DNA from: Symsagittifera roscoffensis
Lineage: Eukaryota; Xenacoelomorpha; Acoela; Convolutidae
DNA length: 64,000 nt
Assembly (NCBI RefSeq): GCF_963678635.1
Contig: NC_087069.1
Location: 49,183,892 to 49,247,891 of the forward strand
Direction of reading: 5' to 3'
Under the pieces are notes generated by a model. That model was not told the origin of the DNA, ran no database searches, and worked only from the letters and a program-made list of their open reading frames with translations. A program made the position numbers and the translations under genes. Positions within the stretch are counted from its first letter, which is position 1. Every line of letters begins with the position of its first letter. This document shows positions 12,376 to 23,900 of this stretch, piece by piece.

Positions 12376-13155
12376 AATAGTCATTTTTAGAAGCAGCGAT
12401 CTTCGGATTCATTTAAACAAAATTTTTGAATTGATTTAACCAAGCCAAATCGAAAACTATATAAATCAACATAGAAGTTTTTATAGCGAAAGTTCTGAAC
12501 AATCACCGCAAATTTGAACTAAATTTTTTGATGCTAACTAATTTAGAATCAAAGTTAGCAGCAAAATCAAGTTTTTATTATAATTCCCTGATGTGAAGTG
12601 TTAATGGACTTTGCTTGAAATCAGTTTTATAAAATGCAAATTCCCTCAAATGTAAGCAAAAAGTTTCTTTAATCGAGTGTTCAATAAACAAAGAGCGCTC
12701 TCTGTTTCTCATTCATGAACAAAAAGCTATTCCGAAAAGCAGAGCTTAATCTCAATAGTTTGAAAAACCGCTGCTTGAATTGAACATAAACTAAACGATA
12801 TCAAAACATCAATTTTTTTTCAACTTATAGGAACTTATATGCTTCAACTTAAAGTACCTAAGTAAGTTTCTAACGACCACTCATTCCTCTTCTAACTTAC
12901 TACAGCACTATTTTATTGCAACTCAACAAGAATTCGCGGCGCTTTAAACAAGCTGGATTGCTTTCAGAGTCCACTCAAGCTGGTGCTCTTCGAATGTAAA
13001 ACTATAAAGTGTCATACATTTTGTAGCGCGCATAGCTTGAAAACAATTTTATTTAAATTATTGTTTTTTCCCCGATTCAGTGCACTTAGCGCTAAAAACT
13101 GTCTGGTGGCCCAAAAGTGTCTATTCAGTTGACCGCTATATGACCCTCTCATAAG
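12376..13155. repeat. Dispersed duplicated segment, copy A
   Basis: Similar in order and sequence to 14255-15025. Shared landmarks include GCTAACTAATTTAGAA, TTCAATAAACAAAG followed by CTCTCTGTTTCTCATTC, CTCAAGCTGGTGCTCTTC and GACCGCTATATGACCCTC. No long ORF runs through either copy, so this is an old non-coding repeat or a decayed element. Confidence 0.7.
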
Positions 13156-14026
13156 ACACTTATAGGAATCTAAACTAACTTAGATTGCAGCTTGGTTTTA
13201 CTAAGATTCTAACATTCCACTTGCGATACATAATTAAGGTTTTGATCAAAATGTTTAAAGAAGCTTTTTTTTCCGTTTAATATCAAAAATTTTGAAGATC
13301 AATGCGGGGAGGAAGTAAGAAATCAGCATTTGAAAAATTTGCCGAAAACTTTTTGATCGAAATTAATGTGCAATCGAAAAACTTAGCGGATGCCTCTAAT
13401 ACGAGTAGCTTTGATTATTTCTGCTCTGATTTCGATTCTTAGCCGGGGATTGTGACTGAATCATTTCTAAAAGTTTTTATTTGATAGTGAACTATCAATA
13501 TAGCGGATAAAAAGAAGTTGGAAAAGAAATTTAAGATGAGTCCGACTTTTGCAAAAAAAAATGTTTTATATCATTTGGAACTCTCGCTCAACGAGCCCTT
13601 TCCGCAGATCTCTCCTGGAAAAAAGACTAGTTTGAGCGCAAATCGTTTGATTTTGTTCAATCTGCGTAAAGGAATAATCCAACATTTTTGTTTGTGTTAA
13701 ATTTTAGGGTCATGATGATGGTTTTTGTAAACACAGATAAAATTTTCGAAACTCTCGCTTTATGATTGAATTTCTTTTTTTTTGTTTCAATAATTTTGAG
13801 TTGTAGACGATATTACTCGTCATATCTTGTCTCTCCAGCATTCTAAAGGGGAGAAGTGACTAACACTTGCCGCGATGAAAATAATATTTAATAGATAGCA
13901 TTTTTTGTTCTCAATAAATCTGAAATATAACAAAAATATGACTTTCATTATTTGTTAAAAACTCAAATTAGTTTCATCAAAAAGTTATCGAATAAACAAT
14001 GATTTTTTTTATATTAAGATGTGTAT
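13156..14026. other. Spacer between the two copies of the duplicated segment
   Basis: No gene is visible. The 60-codon frame at 13518-13700 has no splice signals or domain. Confidence 0.3.
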
Positions 14027-14215
14027 TTTGATTATTATTATTATGATTATAATTGTTATGATTATTATGATTATTATACTATTATTATGATTATTATTAT
14101 GATTATTATTATTATTATTATTATGATTATTGTGATTACTATTATGATTATTATGATTATTATGATTATGATTATTATTATTATTATTATGGTTATTATG
14201 ATTTGATTATAATTA
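14027..14215. repeat. Imperfect ATT/ATG trinucleotide microsatellite
   Basis: A run of ATTATTATG-type triplets. The apparent ORF of Ile/Met/Tyr codons is a product of the repeat. Confidence 0.95.
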
Positions 14216-14254
14216 AATTATGATTTTTATTAAAAATTTTGAACAAAAATAGAC

Positions 14255-15025
14255 AATTCTGTAGCAGTGATCTTCAGATTCAAGGTAACGAAACATCTAA
14301 TCAAGCCCATTTCGAAAACTATGTAAGTCAACATAAAAGTTTTTATTAAAAAAAATTCTGAACAGTAACTACAAATTTGAATTAATTTTTTTTGTTGCTA
14401 ACTAATTTAGAACCAAAACTCACAGTAAAAAGGAATTTTTCATCGGCTGTTGATGTGAAGCGGGTAAATGGCTTTTGCTTTTAATCAGTTATAAAAAAAG
14501 CAAATTGGATAAATTAAACAATTTTTTTTTTATTTCGAGCGTTCAATAAACAAAGGGCTCTCTCTGTTTCTCATTCGTGGACAAAAAACTAGTCCCAAAA
14601 AGCAGAGTTTAATCTCAATAACTTGAAAAATCACTGCTTGAATTGAACATAACCTGAATGGTTTCAAATCATAAATTTTTAACCTTTACTCTTTTTATAT
14701 AATTTTTAAGCATAATCAATCCACTTTAGGAAGTTTCTAAGAACCCCCTCATTCCTCTCCTAATTTATTACAGCACTATTTTTTTGCAAATCAACAAGAA
14801 TTTGCGGCACTTTAAACAAGCTGAATATTGCCTTCAGAGTCTCCTCAAGCTGGTGCTCTTCAATTTTCAAACTACAAACTTTTATAGGTTTTAGTAGCTA
14901 GCGCGCAACGCTTGAAAACAATTTTCTTTATTTTATTATACTTTTTTCCGCGATTCAAGGTTCTTGCCGCTAAAACCTATGTCGCCGCCCAATCATTTCT
15001 ATTCACTTGACCGCTATATGACCCT
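14255..15025. repeat. Dispersed duplicated segment, copy B
   Basis: Diverged direct copy of 12376-13155, about 1.9 kb downstream, collinear over its length. It ends near a short inverted repeat (GACCCTCCTATAAG with TATAAGAGGGTC, about 15010-15046). Confidence 0.7.
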
Positions 15026-15204
15026 CCTATAAGTATAAGAGGGTCATTTATTGCAAATGGATTCTTAGAGATGAATCGCAGGTGGACTGTCTAATATTTT
15101 GCACGGTGTAATTGAAAATAAAAAGCAAAACTTTTAAGACTTTCATTACTATTAGGCTAAAGCCTTTACGGCGAATTCTTACTGATCGGTGATCCAGTAC
15201 TCTG

Positions 15205-15561
15205 AAAACAAATCACATGTGATCTATGAACATAGATGGGCACAGTTGTGTTGGTTCGAGCTACCATGCTAGAGATCTGCATTTTGGACCTTTGTTCTGA
15301 AAATGACGAAGCAGTACTGATTCGCTCGGCAAACCGTATATCACAAGTGGACTGTTAGACTCTACTTAAAACCCAGCTGCAACCTCAGTTAATTGATATT
15401 CTTATAAGATTCTTAAGATAACCGGACTGACGAAGCAGAGCAAATCAGTACTGCCCCGTCGTTTTTAGAACAAAGGTCAAAAATGCAGATCTCTAGCATG
15501 GTAGCTCGAACCAACACAACTATGCCCATGTATGTCATAGATCACATTTGATTTGTTTTCT
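15205..15561. repeat. Long inverted repeat, arms about 124 bp
   Basis: The arm at 15205-15328 is matched in reverse complement by 15438-15561 with roughly 10% mismatches and a loop of about 109 bases. Shared core: TCGAGCTACCATGCTAGAGA. A transcript would fold into a long hairpin. Most likely a foldback transposon; a source of endogenous siRNA is an alternative. Confidence 0.85.
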
Positions 15562-15785
15562 CTGCATAAACAAATACAACTTTTTTCACCCTGCAAAAAA
15601 TATACAATTTCTGCGAATGCTGAGATGAATCAACACAAAAACTGTTTCTGATAATGAGTGTTTTAAAGGTAACAAAAGTGACGAGGATGCACTGGCAGGA
15701 TGCGGAGCGATATTTCAGAAACAGTTCTGAAAAAGTACTGATTTACACTGCGAAACCTCTTCTCATTTCAGCTGTCCGAATTCAG

Positions 15786-15896
15786 AAATTGTTTTTGGAT
15801 CATGCCAAAGTGTACTAAACATAAAAACAACTAAACACACACGTACACACACACTTACACACATTTATATACTTTGGCATGATCCAAAAACAATTT
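15786..15896. repeat. Near-perfect 29 bp stem with about 53-base CA-rich loop
   Basis: Arm 15786-15814 (AAATTGTTTTTGGATCATGC and 9 more bases) pairs with 15868-15896 with one mismatch. The loop holds a CA-rich microsatellite. The stem is long enough to resemble a small-RNA precursor, but a MITE remnant is equally possible. Confidence 0.75.
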
Positions 15897-16208
15897 GTGA
15901 CCTCTGACGGCTGTGTGTGTTTAGTTTCTTTATTTTTGATACGTCTTGATACGATGATTATGCGTGTTAGAAAATTGTGCGATTGCTTGGTGGCAAAGTT
16001 ACCAGTAAATTAAAGTTTTATCTGAAAACTCAGACTTGTCTTACTGTTTTCACATAAGGGCTAGTTTTCCTAGAATCTACTTGTGTTGTCATCTCAATCG
16101 TTCGGCAGAACATACATGTAGATGTCGTCCAATTACATTTGGTTTGGTTTTATCTTTCAGTTTCACCTTTGTTGTTATTATCATCGCTGAAAATTGAAAC
16201 CCGAATTT
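15897..16208. other. Spacer
   Basis: No gene or repeat of note is visible. Confidence 0.3.
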
Positions 16209-16310
16209 CGGGAAGACTTTTATCAATTAGTTAGTCTTTTTAAACAGATAAAGTTAATTGATAAATGGCTGCCGATATCGCATAAGAAAACTTCACGGAA
16301 GTCTTTCCCG
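16209..16310. repeat. Nested inverted repeat
   Basis: CGGGAAGAC near 16209 pairs with GTCTTTCCCG ending 16310. Inside it TTATCAATTA pairs with TTAATTGATAA. This gives an interrupted stem-loop of unknown role. Confidence 0.5.
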
Positions 16311-18169
16311 AGCTTAGTTAGCGATATTTGATTAGGTAGCGTGACAATTCCTAACGGGAAAGTTCGTAACCAGAGAAAATTCGTAACATGGGCCAGTTCG
16401 TAGCCAGCGCCAGTTCGTATAAATATGTTGGCAGCCTCAGCGCTAGCAATTTTTTGTCAGCAATGAAGTCGGAAAAAATTAACGAGAAATTTTTGCTTAA
16501 CTCGTATCTGGGGAAGCGATGACCGTAAGCAGTTAACTCTTTAGCATCTCGCGCATTCAGAAGTTTTAATCAGCTTCTTGATTTAAGTTAGGCCATGATC
16601 CTGGGTTGACCTCCATACACCGAAAAAGCTTATCAAACAATTCCATACATCAAGTGTATGGAAAAATGATTGTTAAGCAACTTTCGTACAATTTCGAGAA
16701 ATGGTTGAGAAAAAGATATAAATTATTTTCTGCGACTTTCTGATTCTAATAAAATAGTCTGGTGGTAAAAAGTTTTGGTTTCTTGAAAAAATAGCTTATC
16801 ATACAATTCCCATAAATGGAAATTGTATGATTAGCGTCTTCTTTGCCCCAATTTTTTTTCTGTTTTTTTTTCTCAACTGCAAATCGAATTCTTCATTCAA
16901 AAGCTTGTTACTTTCGTTATATCATTCGTGAGATATAGCTCTAAGATAATTCAGGTCATTTTCCATACATTGTAAATGCAAAAGCGTCCAACCTTTGGTG
17001 CTTGGAGTAAACCAAGGTCTTTGTCAATTGCTTTTGGTTATTTAACTAACCAAAATTTGAGAAATAAATTTGAAAAAAAAAATCAACTTTTTCATTATGG
17101 AAAAACACCTGTCATTCAATTTTCACATATGGAAAAATGGTTATCATAGAGATTTCATACAAATTTCTGTACGTATGGAAGTGTTTGAATTGTATGACAA
17201 GAAGTTTCTCATATATGGAAATTGTGTGATAGGATGTTTTGGTCAACCTGGGATAGCGCAGATCGAAACTGAACTGAAAAGTGATACTAAAGAGAAACTA
17301 TCCACTCGTTCTCTCAAGGCATTTCATTTTGGCATCTATTTTGTATCTGTTGGCTAGGTTTCGCACATGAAGTCAAATCCGAAAAACAATCAGAGAAAAT
17401 TACTAACTTCAAGAATTTTACGGGACCATTACTTTTTTCCCATGAATTTACAAAATGCTTTCCCGCTCTTTGGCCACTTTTTGTTTCAATTTTTGAAGAT
17501 GGTGATGGAATAAGTTTGCTCGTGCAATATTGTTTGCAGACAAAATTTTATTTTTGATTTAACAGTTTATGTTGATTGTTGCTTGTGCCATCCGAAAGAT
17601 GTTGATGCCTTGATCTGATAATTCGTTGATGCCTTGATCTAATAAAAAATCTGATAGTCACTTCTTCCACAAATGGACGGGATTTTAAAAATTGGATTGA
17701 TTTAAATTAATCAGTGTGCGCTTTTTTATCAGTTTTCTTTTACCGCGCAGCGTAAACAAATTTTAAAACGGCTCATAAACCATTGCTAACTGAACTGAGG
17801 AACATTTATTGGTTCAAACAACGCGTTACTAGACAGACATCAATTTATACTCTTTTTTGACATGGAGCGGGTTTTTTTTTCGCCTGAATTGTATCCGTTT
17901 GCAAAAACCAAAATTGACGTTCTAAATACACACACAAACACACACGCACACTGCAAATTCTTGTTACAATTGACGTTTTTAATACACATACACACACAGA
18001 GACACAAACTTTACGACATCCATTTTTGGCTGAACAACCTGAAAATTTTTCTAAAGCCGCTTTCGGCGTGTGAGCTTAGACTGATCTGTAAAAGATCTGA
18101 TATTTTGTTGGTTTAACAAGTGATACATATCCGGGCTGACGAAAAAAACTTATTGTATAACTTTCACCT
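16311..18169. other. Gene-free region with degenerate short repeats
   Basis: Near 16350-16420 there are repeated AGTTCGTA-type words. At 16620-17230 there are scattered copies of the motif CTTATCATACAATTCC, which becomes a tandem array at 18170. CA-rich microsatellites lie at 17925-18005. Open frames here show no domains. Confidence 0.4.
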
Positions 18170-18460
18170 AAAAAGAAAGTGCTAGTCATACAAATCCATT
18201 GATGGAGAAAATGCTAGTCATACAATTCCGTTGATAAGAAAAGTGCTAGTCATACAATTCAGTTGATGTAAAAGTGCTTATCGTACAGTTTCCTTGATAA
18301 AAAAAAGGTTATCGTACAATTTCATCGAAACTGTTATCGAAATTGTTTCATCATACAATTCTATTGTTGAAAAAAATGCACATCGTACAACTCCCTTGAT
18401 GGAAAAAGAGTTTATCGCACATTTTCTATAATAGAAAAAATGCTTGTCGTGCTATTAACC
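18170..18460. repeat. Degenerate minisatellite, about 30-35 bp unit
   Basis: The unit GTGCTAGTCATACAATTCC plus TTGATGGAAAAA repeats about eight to nine times with increasing divergence rightwards. Related single copies lie at 16620-17230. Confidence 0.8.
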
Positions 18461-18737
18461 TATATAATTTTTATTCTATGGAATTCTGCGAAATTGTACC
18501 ATAAGTAATTTTTCCATTAACGAAATTTATACAATAAGCATTTTTTTGTCCACCCGGATTTATATCGTTTCTTAAACCAATAAAACATCAGATCCTTTGC
18601 AGATTGTTTTGAGCACTCAAGCATTATTGTACGAGTTCGGACAATTTTGACCTTTCGATTTAAGGGTTATGAAAAGCCATTGTGCACTCTAATTTGTGAG
18701 CACTCAAATTTTGTGTTTGTAGCAAAATCTTATTACT

Positions 18738-18950
18738 TGTGATGCACTCTCGTATCCTATAAAACTCGAGCTGAAAACCTGCTTTAATATCTGTAAATTA
18801 CGGCATTTTTAAACAGATTAACATAAATAAACACCATCTGAAAAGATAAAGTAAGCTTTTTCTGGTTAACATGATTTCAAAAAACGTTCTCAAACATCTC
18901 AAAAATCTGCAAACATTTTTTATGGCGAACTGACCTCAATCGGACAAACC
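18738..18950 (-). repeat. LTR-like direct repeat (3' copy of the BEL/Pao relic)
   Basis: Matches 26116-26337 in the same orientation with clear divergence. Shared landmarks: TGTGATGCACTCTCGTATCC at the start, TCAAAAAACGTTCTCA in the middle and ATCGGACAAACC at the end. The two copies bracket the minus-strand BEL/Pao remains, so they are most simply its LTRs, although no target duplication was identified. Confidence 0.65.
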
Positions 18951-20450
18951 GAAAATGGGAGCGAGTTTCACGACCGGTGAAGTTAAATCCCCGGAGCGTA
19001 ACAATAACAAAAAGTGATTAAGAGATAACAATTCAAAGCCATCGGAATTTGCACTGGCTGATGTTATAGGGCGAGCGTTCAGTAATTGTTCTACGAGACA
19101 AAACTTTGTTTCAAGAACTTCGGGAAAGAGTTTTCTATTTCCAATTTTTGCGTAGAAAACTCTTTTACAACACCAAAAGAGATGTTTCCATGAACCACGG
19201 TGTGGCGGGGCTGCCAGGGGTTAAAATTCCACTTACAGGATACGAAAGTTCTTCACAAATAATACGATTTTGCTACAAGCACAAAAGAATGTTTGAGTGC
19301 ACAATGGTTTTTCATAGTTCAAAGTTCGTAAGGTTTGCGGATCTTTTTGCTTTCGCCAGCGCTGCGGGTGCTTGTGTTTCCACCGTCTGAATTCAATTCA
19401 AGAGTTCTTTCTCGGCTCCCAGAAAGTTGATGCCGTCATCGAACCAAATTACTGATAGAAAGCCGCGATTGGCAACGAATCTTTCCATTGCCATTACACA
19501 TGAACTCGTGTTCATGAGACAATCTCAATATGTAGAGCCCTTGCGGTCATACATGTAGAAAGGAAATTTTCCTGATTAAGACGTAGAAGGTCCAAAATAA
19601 TCAACCCGACAATTTTTGAAGGGAGGCTGGCGGTAACCAAGTTTTCAAACTGGAATCTCTGCCGTCATTGGTGTGATTGTTTTGGCTTAGACTTCAATGG
19701 ACTTTAGCAACGAGCAGAGATTCAAGATTGCAAACTCTGAGTGAAACAAGGTTCAATGATAGTCTAAAAATTGGCGTTGATAACGATAGCGAATGTCACT
19801 AAGAAACAACTTAACGAGAGTATGTATTCCATTAAAGATTATTGGGTGTTTTGTGTCATATTCAGTTTCAACTCGATGGCGAAATAGCTTTGTTGAACAA
19901 ATGAGGCATGCAAGACCAATAAATGGTGCATACAGAGCAATACGGCTAGCATTTTTGACGTTTTATTTTCTACTGGACAGAAATAAATAATGCACCTAAG
20001 ATTATTCCTTTTGGAAAAGCAACAAAAGTCGTTGTTTGACGGTTTCTAATTCAATCAGATTGGTTATTTCATTGACCTTATTGCGCAGTGCCTGTGATTC
20101 GGACTCCGTCTGGCCATCAGAGCAAACCACTCGCTGGAGTCTACGAAAGGAGCTGAATTCTGCTCATGCAAAAATGGGTTGTTTTGGTTTTAAACCCTCA
20201 ATAAGGTCACAAGCCGGACCAGTCAGAAGGATCTTTTTAAGCACTTCCATGAAGGATCTTTTTCAGGACTCCTCTGAGGTTTCTCTGGTTTCTTTATCAG
20301 CAGGGTTTTTTTCCTACTCAGAATGTGAAAACACTGGTCTACGTTCGTACTTTCCAGAATTTCTCAGATGCGGTTTGCCACGACAGTGGGTTGCTTACTA
20401 TCAGAATTTACTCACTGGAGCACAGTGGTGCTATCAGCTCACATGAACGA
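18951..20450 (-). pseudogene. BEL/Pao pol relic: RNase H end and integrase region
   Basis: The minus strand near 20340-20200 reads EKNPADKETRE and then LLTGPA. This matches the BEL/Pao signature after RNase H, where an NPAD motif is followed by a WxGP motif. The region down to about 19000 should hold integrase but is too damaged for me to recognise catalytic residues. Plus-strand frames here (for example 20036-20446) are shadows. Confidence 0.55.
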
Positions 20451-20599
20451 CACAAGATTCTTCCTTCAAGCGGGTTGCGAGTTACGCGGCCTGCATTTCA
20501 AGCTTCTAGATGAACAGCGCTTTCATTGGCGCAACTCTTGCTTTCCCAAAGACGAAGGAAACTTGTAGTTCGATTGAAGTTTTCAAACGGGCGCGAAAA

Positions 20600-21560
20600 A
20601 ATTCTACAGCGAAAAAAAGCTTCTTCAGAGCTGTTACCGAACATATGTAGTTCAACATAATCAACTGGTGCGGTGAAGTAGCTGCAACTGTATACTCATT
20701 TTTCCTAAAAATGGCAAACCAGGGTGCCACACAAGAAGTTTTTTCTGGATATCAATGGGTAGCTCATCATCCCGTTGTTCACCGTGAATGCGCCAGATTT
20801 TTTTCATCAACAATAGCGCCTTTAGGGCACAGGGTGCTATGAGACATATGAGGTCGAAAACGGAAGATACCAAACTTAACTTCGTTTGCTGTGTCGTCGA
20901 AATTTTAAGTTCATGGTTGACACCACGGCTTTCGACCAAAGTGTCGTCGATATGGTCTTCTTCAGACCAAAAACATGCAAGGCCTATCTCTACAATTTGA
21001 AATTTCACAAGGACTGCAGAAGCTGCATCAGGGAGCATCGCCTGATTATCCAATGCGGTCCGTTGTAATGCATAATTTGCACACGTCGGCCAATCTTTTG
21101 GACCAAAGATATGTCTGGTGTATTGGTGTACAACCACATCGGTCTGGGTTCCTCCTGCCACAGAAAAAGAAGAAAAAGTAGGTCATTTGGATTGACTCCG
21201 ACTTGTTGGAGCATCCCTTCAATGTCAGGCGATACGGCTGAATGATATTGACGAAAACTGATGCAAGGTTTTGCAGTAGGTCCGGTTCTACAAGCAAAGA
21301 TTTGTTCAAGTACCGTGGAACTTAGACGCTCCGTTCTGGACACGCCTCGCTTTACCAGCTTTTTTTAGGTTCATCCCGGTAAGGCGAGGAAGATACTATG
21401 CTGCGGTTTGAAAAATTATGAAGAGGAACGTGAATCACGTATTCCTTACTCATATCCTCTTCAATAATTTTCGAGTATTGATTTCTTAAGTGAGGATCAA
21501 TCTTTTGCTAGACGATTTTCCAGCGATTTCAGCTGAGCCAAAGACAAATAGTAGTAGTCT
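20600..21560 (-). pseudogene. BEL/Pao reverse transcriptase relic
   Basis: Minus-strand pieces match the Pao-type RT in order: HLRNQYSKIIEEDM near 21480, AVSPDIEGMLQQVGVNPND near 21200, YTRHIFGPKDWPTCANYALQ near 21080, then SSVFDLICLIAPCALKA near 20850. Several frameshifts separate the pieces. The YxDD site is not preserved in a clean frame. It lies between gag/protease to the right and the RNase H/integrase remains to the left. Confidence 0.85.
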
Positions 21561-21829
21561 GGCAACCTGATAGTTTCTTCTGCCCAGATCAAACCTATAG
21601 CGTATCTTGATCCATCATGGACCACGGTGGTTGAATCAATTATTTTAGCCGCTCCTTTGTCCGCGGCGGAAAGGGAGTCGAGCTGTTAGTAGGCCTCCTA
21701 TGACTCTACTTCATATCAGCGTTTTATTTGACCTGCTAGTTCGGTATCATCTGTATAGAACTTGAAAAAAACGTATAGGCAACCGGTAGTTGTCAGCTTT
21801 GGTCCGCTCAAGACCCAGCCATTCGAAAA

Positions 21830-22332
21830 ACGGGCAGAGACCGGCGAATTGATTGGATCTGCCTCACTCTTAAAAAATTCATCGGCCGAATAGTATCAAA
21901 GAAGTCTTGACCAATTACTAAGTCTACATCGGCGTAACTATATGCAATTGGTTTGATCGGGACAAGGTACGGGTACTTGCTTCGTAGGGCAGGGATGTTG
22001 ACGATATTAGTACCGACTTTAAATTTATTCTTAACAAATGCGGTTAATTGGAATCTAAGTTCGAATCCATCGAAATTAGAAAATACCTCTATCTGAACTT
22101 ATTTGGTTCTACCAGCAGTCTTTGTGTTAATCACATTAACTGTGAGATCCAAACCCTTCCAAAAACAGAATGACTTACTTAGATGTTTGACTAAATTGGC
22201 CGACATCCAGAAATGGCTAGAATCTGAGTCACGCAATGTTAAATAATCAGCTCTCTGGAAATTTAGGAGTTTGATTATGGACAATAACCCTTCGATGTTA
22301 GGATTGATGAATAGTTGTTCGAGATTGCGCAA
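21830..22332 (-). pseudogene. BEL/Pao aspartic protease relic
   Basis: The minus strand near 21960-21890 reads YADVDLVIGQDFFDTIRP, the flap and C-terminal motif of the BEL/Pao retropepsin-like domain. The preceding segment (22332-22099) fits the N-terminal part of that domain. Frames are broken and the catalytic DTG/DSG was not identified. Confidence 0.65.
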
Positions 22333-22548
22333 CTTTTATCCACCGGAGGGGAATGGGTGCCCGCAGGTTCGAAATTGTGTTTGGTATTTTGTTGCTGAAA
22401 AAGTATCTATCAGCGTTTGTGTTTGCTTTATCCGGGACGCATTGGTTGTTGTTTGAGCAGTGTTGGGGCTTGGGTGGCACTCAGTTTTGTTGGGATGTGG
22501 ACTTACACACCATGGATATTTACACTATTTCTGCTAGTGCATCGTTGC

Positions 22549-23900
22549 TTAGTGCATTTCTTTGCTCGAGTAAACAGCTGGAATGCGTGGTTGCCTCGTA
22601 AGCAGGTGAAGCACAATTTGTTTTCTGCACAGCGTTTTGTGTTGGCGTTTTCTCCTTAAATATAGTGCTTTTCCACAAGAAATTATTGCCCTTGCAGAGG
22701 ATACAAGATGGATACTCAAAATTTTTCTCAACTGTAGTTGTCGAGGCAAAACTTTCGGTACAGCTTTAGTTTTGGATGCCTCTTTGAGCTTGAGCTTTTC
22801 ATGCATAATTTTCACTTGCTCATGAGCCTCTGCTTTTTCTTTTAGGTAATTGTTAAAGTCAACTAGGTTCGGGCATGACCAATCAATTAGGTTCGGGCGT
22901 AAAAAAGAGACCACGATTCTCTCATGTTTGGTGGTTTTTTCAAGAGCTTGATTTAACAAAGAGATGCTTTTAAAATCTTTTACAGAGTAAAGAGACCTAA
23001 GGACAGCCACCAGACTGGAAATGGTCATCGATAAGCTGATGATGTTCAGCATACCAGAGTTTTGGTAGCTGCTATTACAGCTGGATTGAAAACTGACGAT
23101 GCTTTTGTTTTGTAAAGTGCAGCATTCTTTGAAATAGGCAATGATTCCGTTTCGTGCTCAGGATTAGTGGATACAGCGTGCTTGATTCCAATGCCATCGC
23201 TGAACGAAACGGTAAATTGATAAAGGTAACCTTGTTGCTCACAACCTAGAGTTTGATTCAGCGATGCTGGCCGAGAGGAAAGTCCAACTCTTGATGTTTT
23301 TCTCTATGGATTGGTACAACTTTCCATCTTTACGCCTGTGACAAACGTCGAAGATGGTGGAATCACCCCGGGTCCTCTTTGATTCTCTAGTGCGTGATCA
23401 ACCAATCGTTTATCCTTTCAGAACGACAATCAAATTTTGCTTCAGCTACCTTAATACGACCTTCTTTGCTTAGGCGTTCAATTTCAAGTCAATTTCTTTT
23501 CCATTCTTGAACAATTTGCTTGCTCTTGACGGTCAATTGCAAGTTTAACTTCTTGTTTTTTTCTTTTCCAATTAATCTGAAGCCGTTTTTTTTCGATGAT
23601 GGCTTCCTGTTGTTTCAATCTTAAGGTTGCTTCATGTTGTTTTTCTAATTTTTCTGGCTTCATCTTCGCTCGAAGCAGTTTTTGCGGCGCTCACTGGGGT
23701 CATCAATTTCTTCGAGCTTTGCCTACTGAACGCGGATTTCGCCGTTGCTGATGAAGCTTTTGAACGACTGGTTTCATTAACACAGACCTCTGAAGCCGGA
23801 TCAGATTCCCTATGAGCTTCACTGGTTACTTCAAATTTTCTTTAAATTTGAGTTAAATTTTCTGTACCACCATGCAGTCAACTCCGTTATAATTTTGCTG
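22549..23900 (-). pseudogene. BEL/Pao gag relic
   Basis: A 167-codon minus-strand frame (23052-22549) contains VKDFKSISLLNQALEKT and WSCPNLVDFNNYLKEKAEAH, similar in arrangement to BEL/Pao Gag C-terminal regions. Further upstream (23600-23400) a charged helical stretch with LEIERLSKEGRIKVAEAKFD fits the coiled-coil N-terminal part. The frame is interrupted between the two. Confidence 0.6.

Noticed and set aside
14021..14206. 61-codon Ile/Met/Tyr ORF
   Set aside because: Pure trinucleotide microsatellite.
17070..17357. 95-codon plus-strand ORF
   Set aside because: No domain or splice context and it lies in a field of degenerate repeats also seen at 16620 and 18170.
20036..20568. Plus-strand ORFs of up to 136 codons
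   Set aside because: Antisense shadows of the minus-strand BEL/Pao pol relic.
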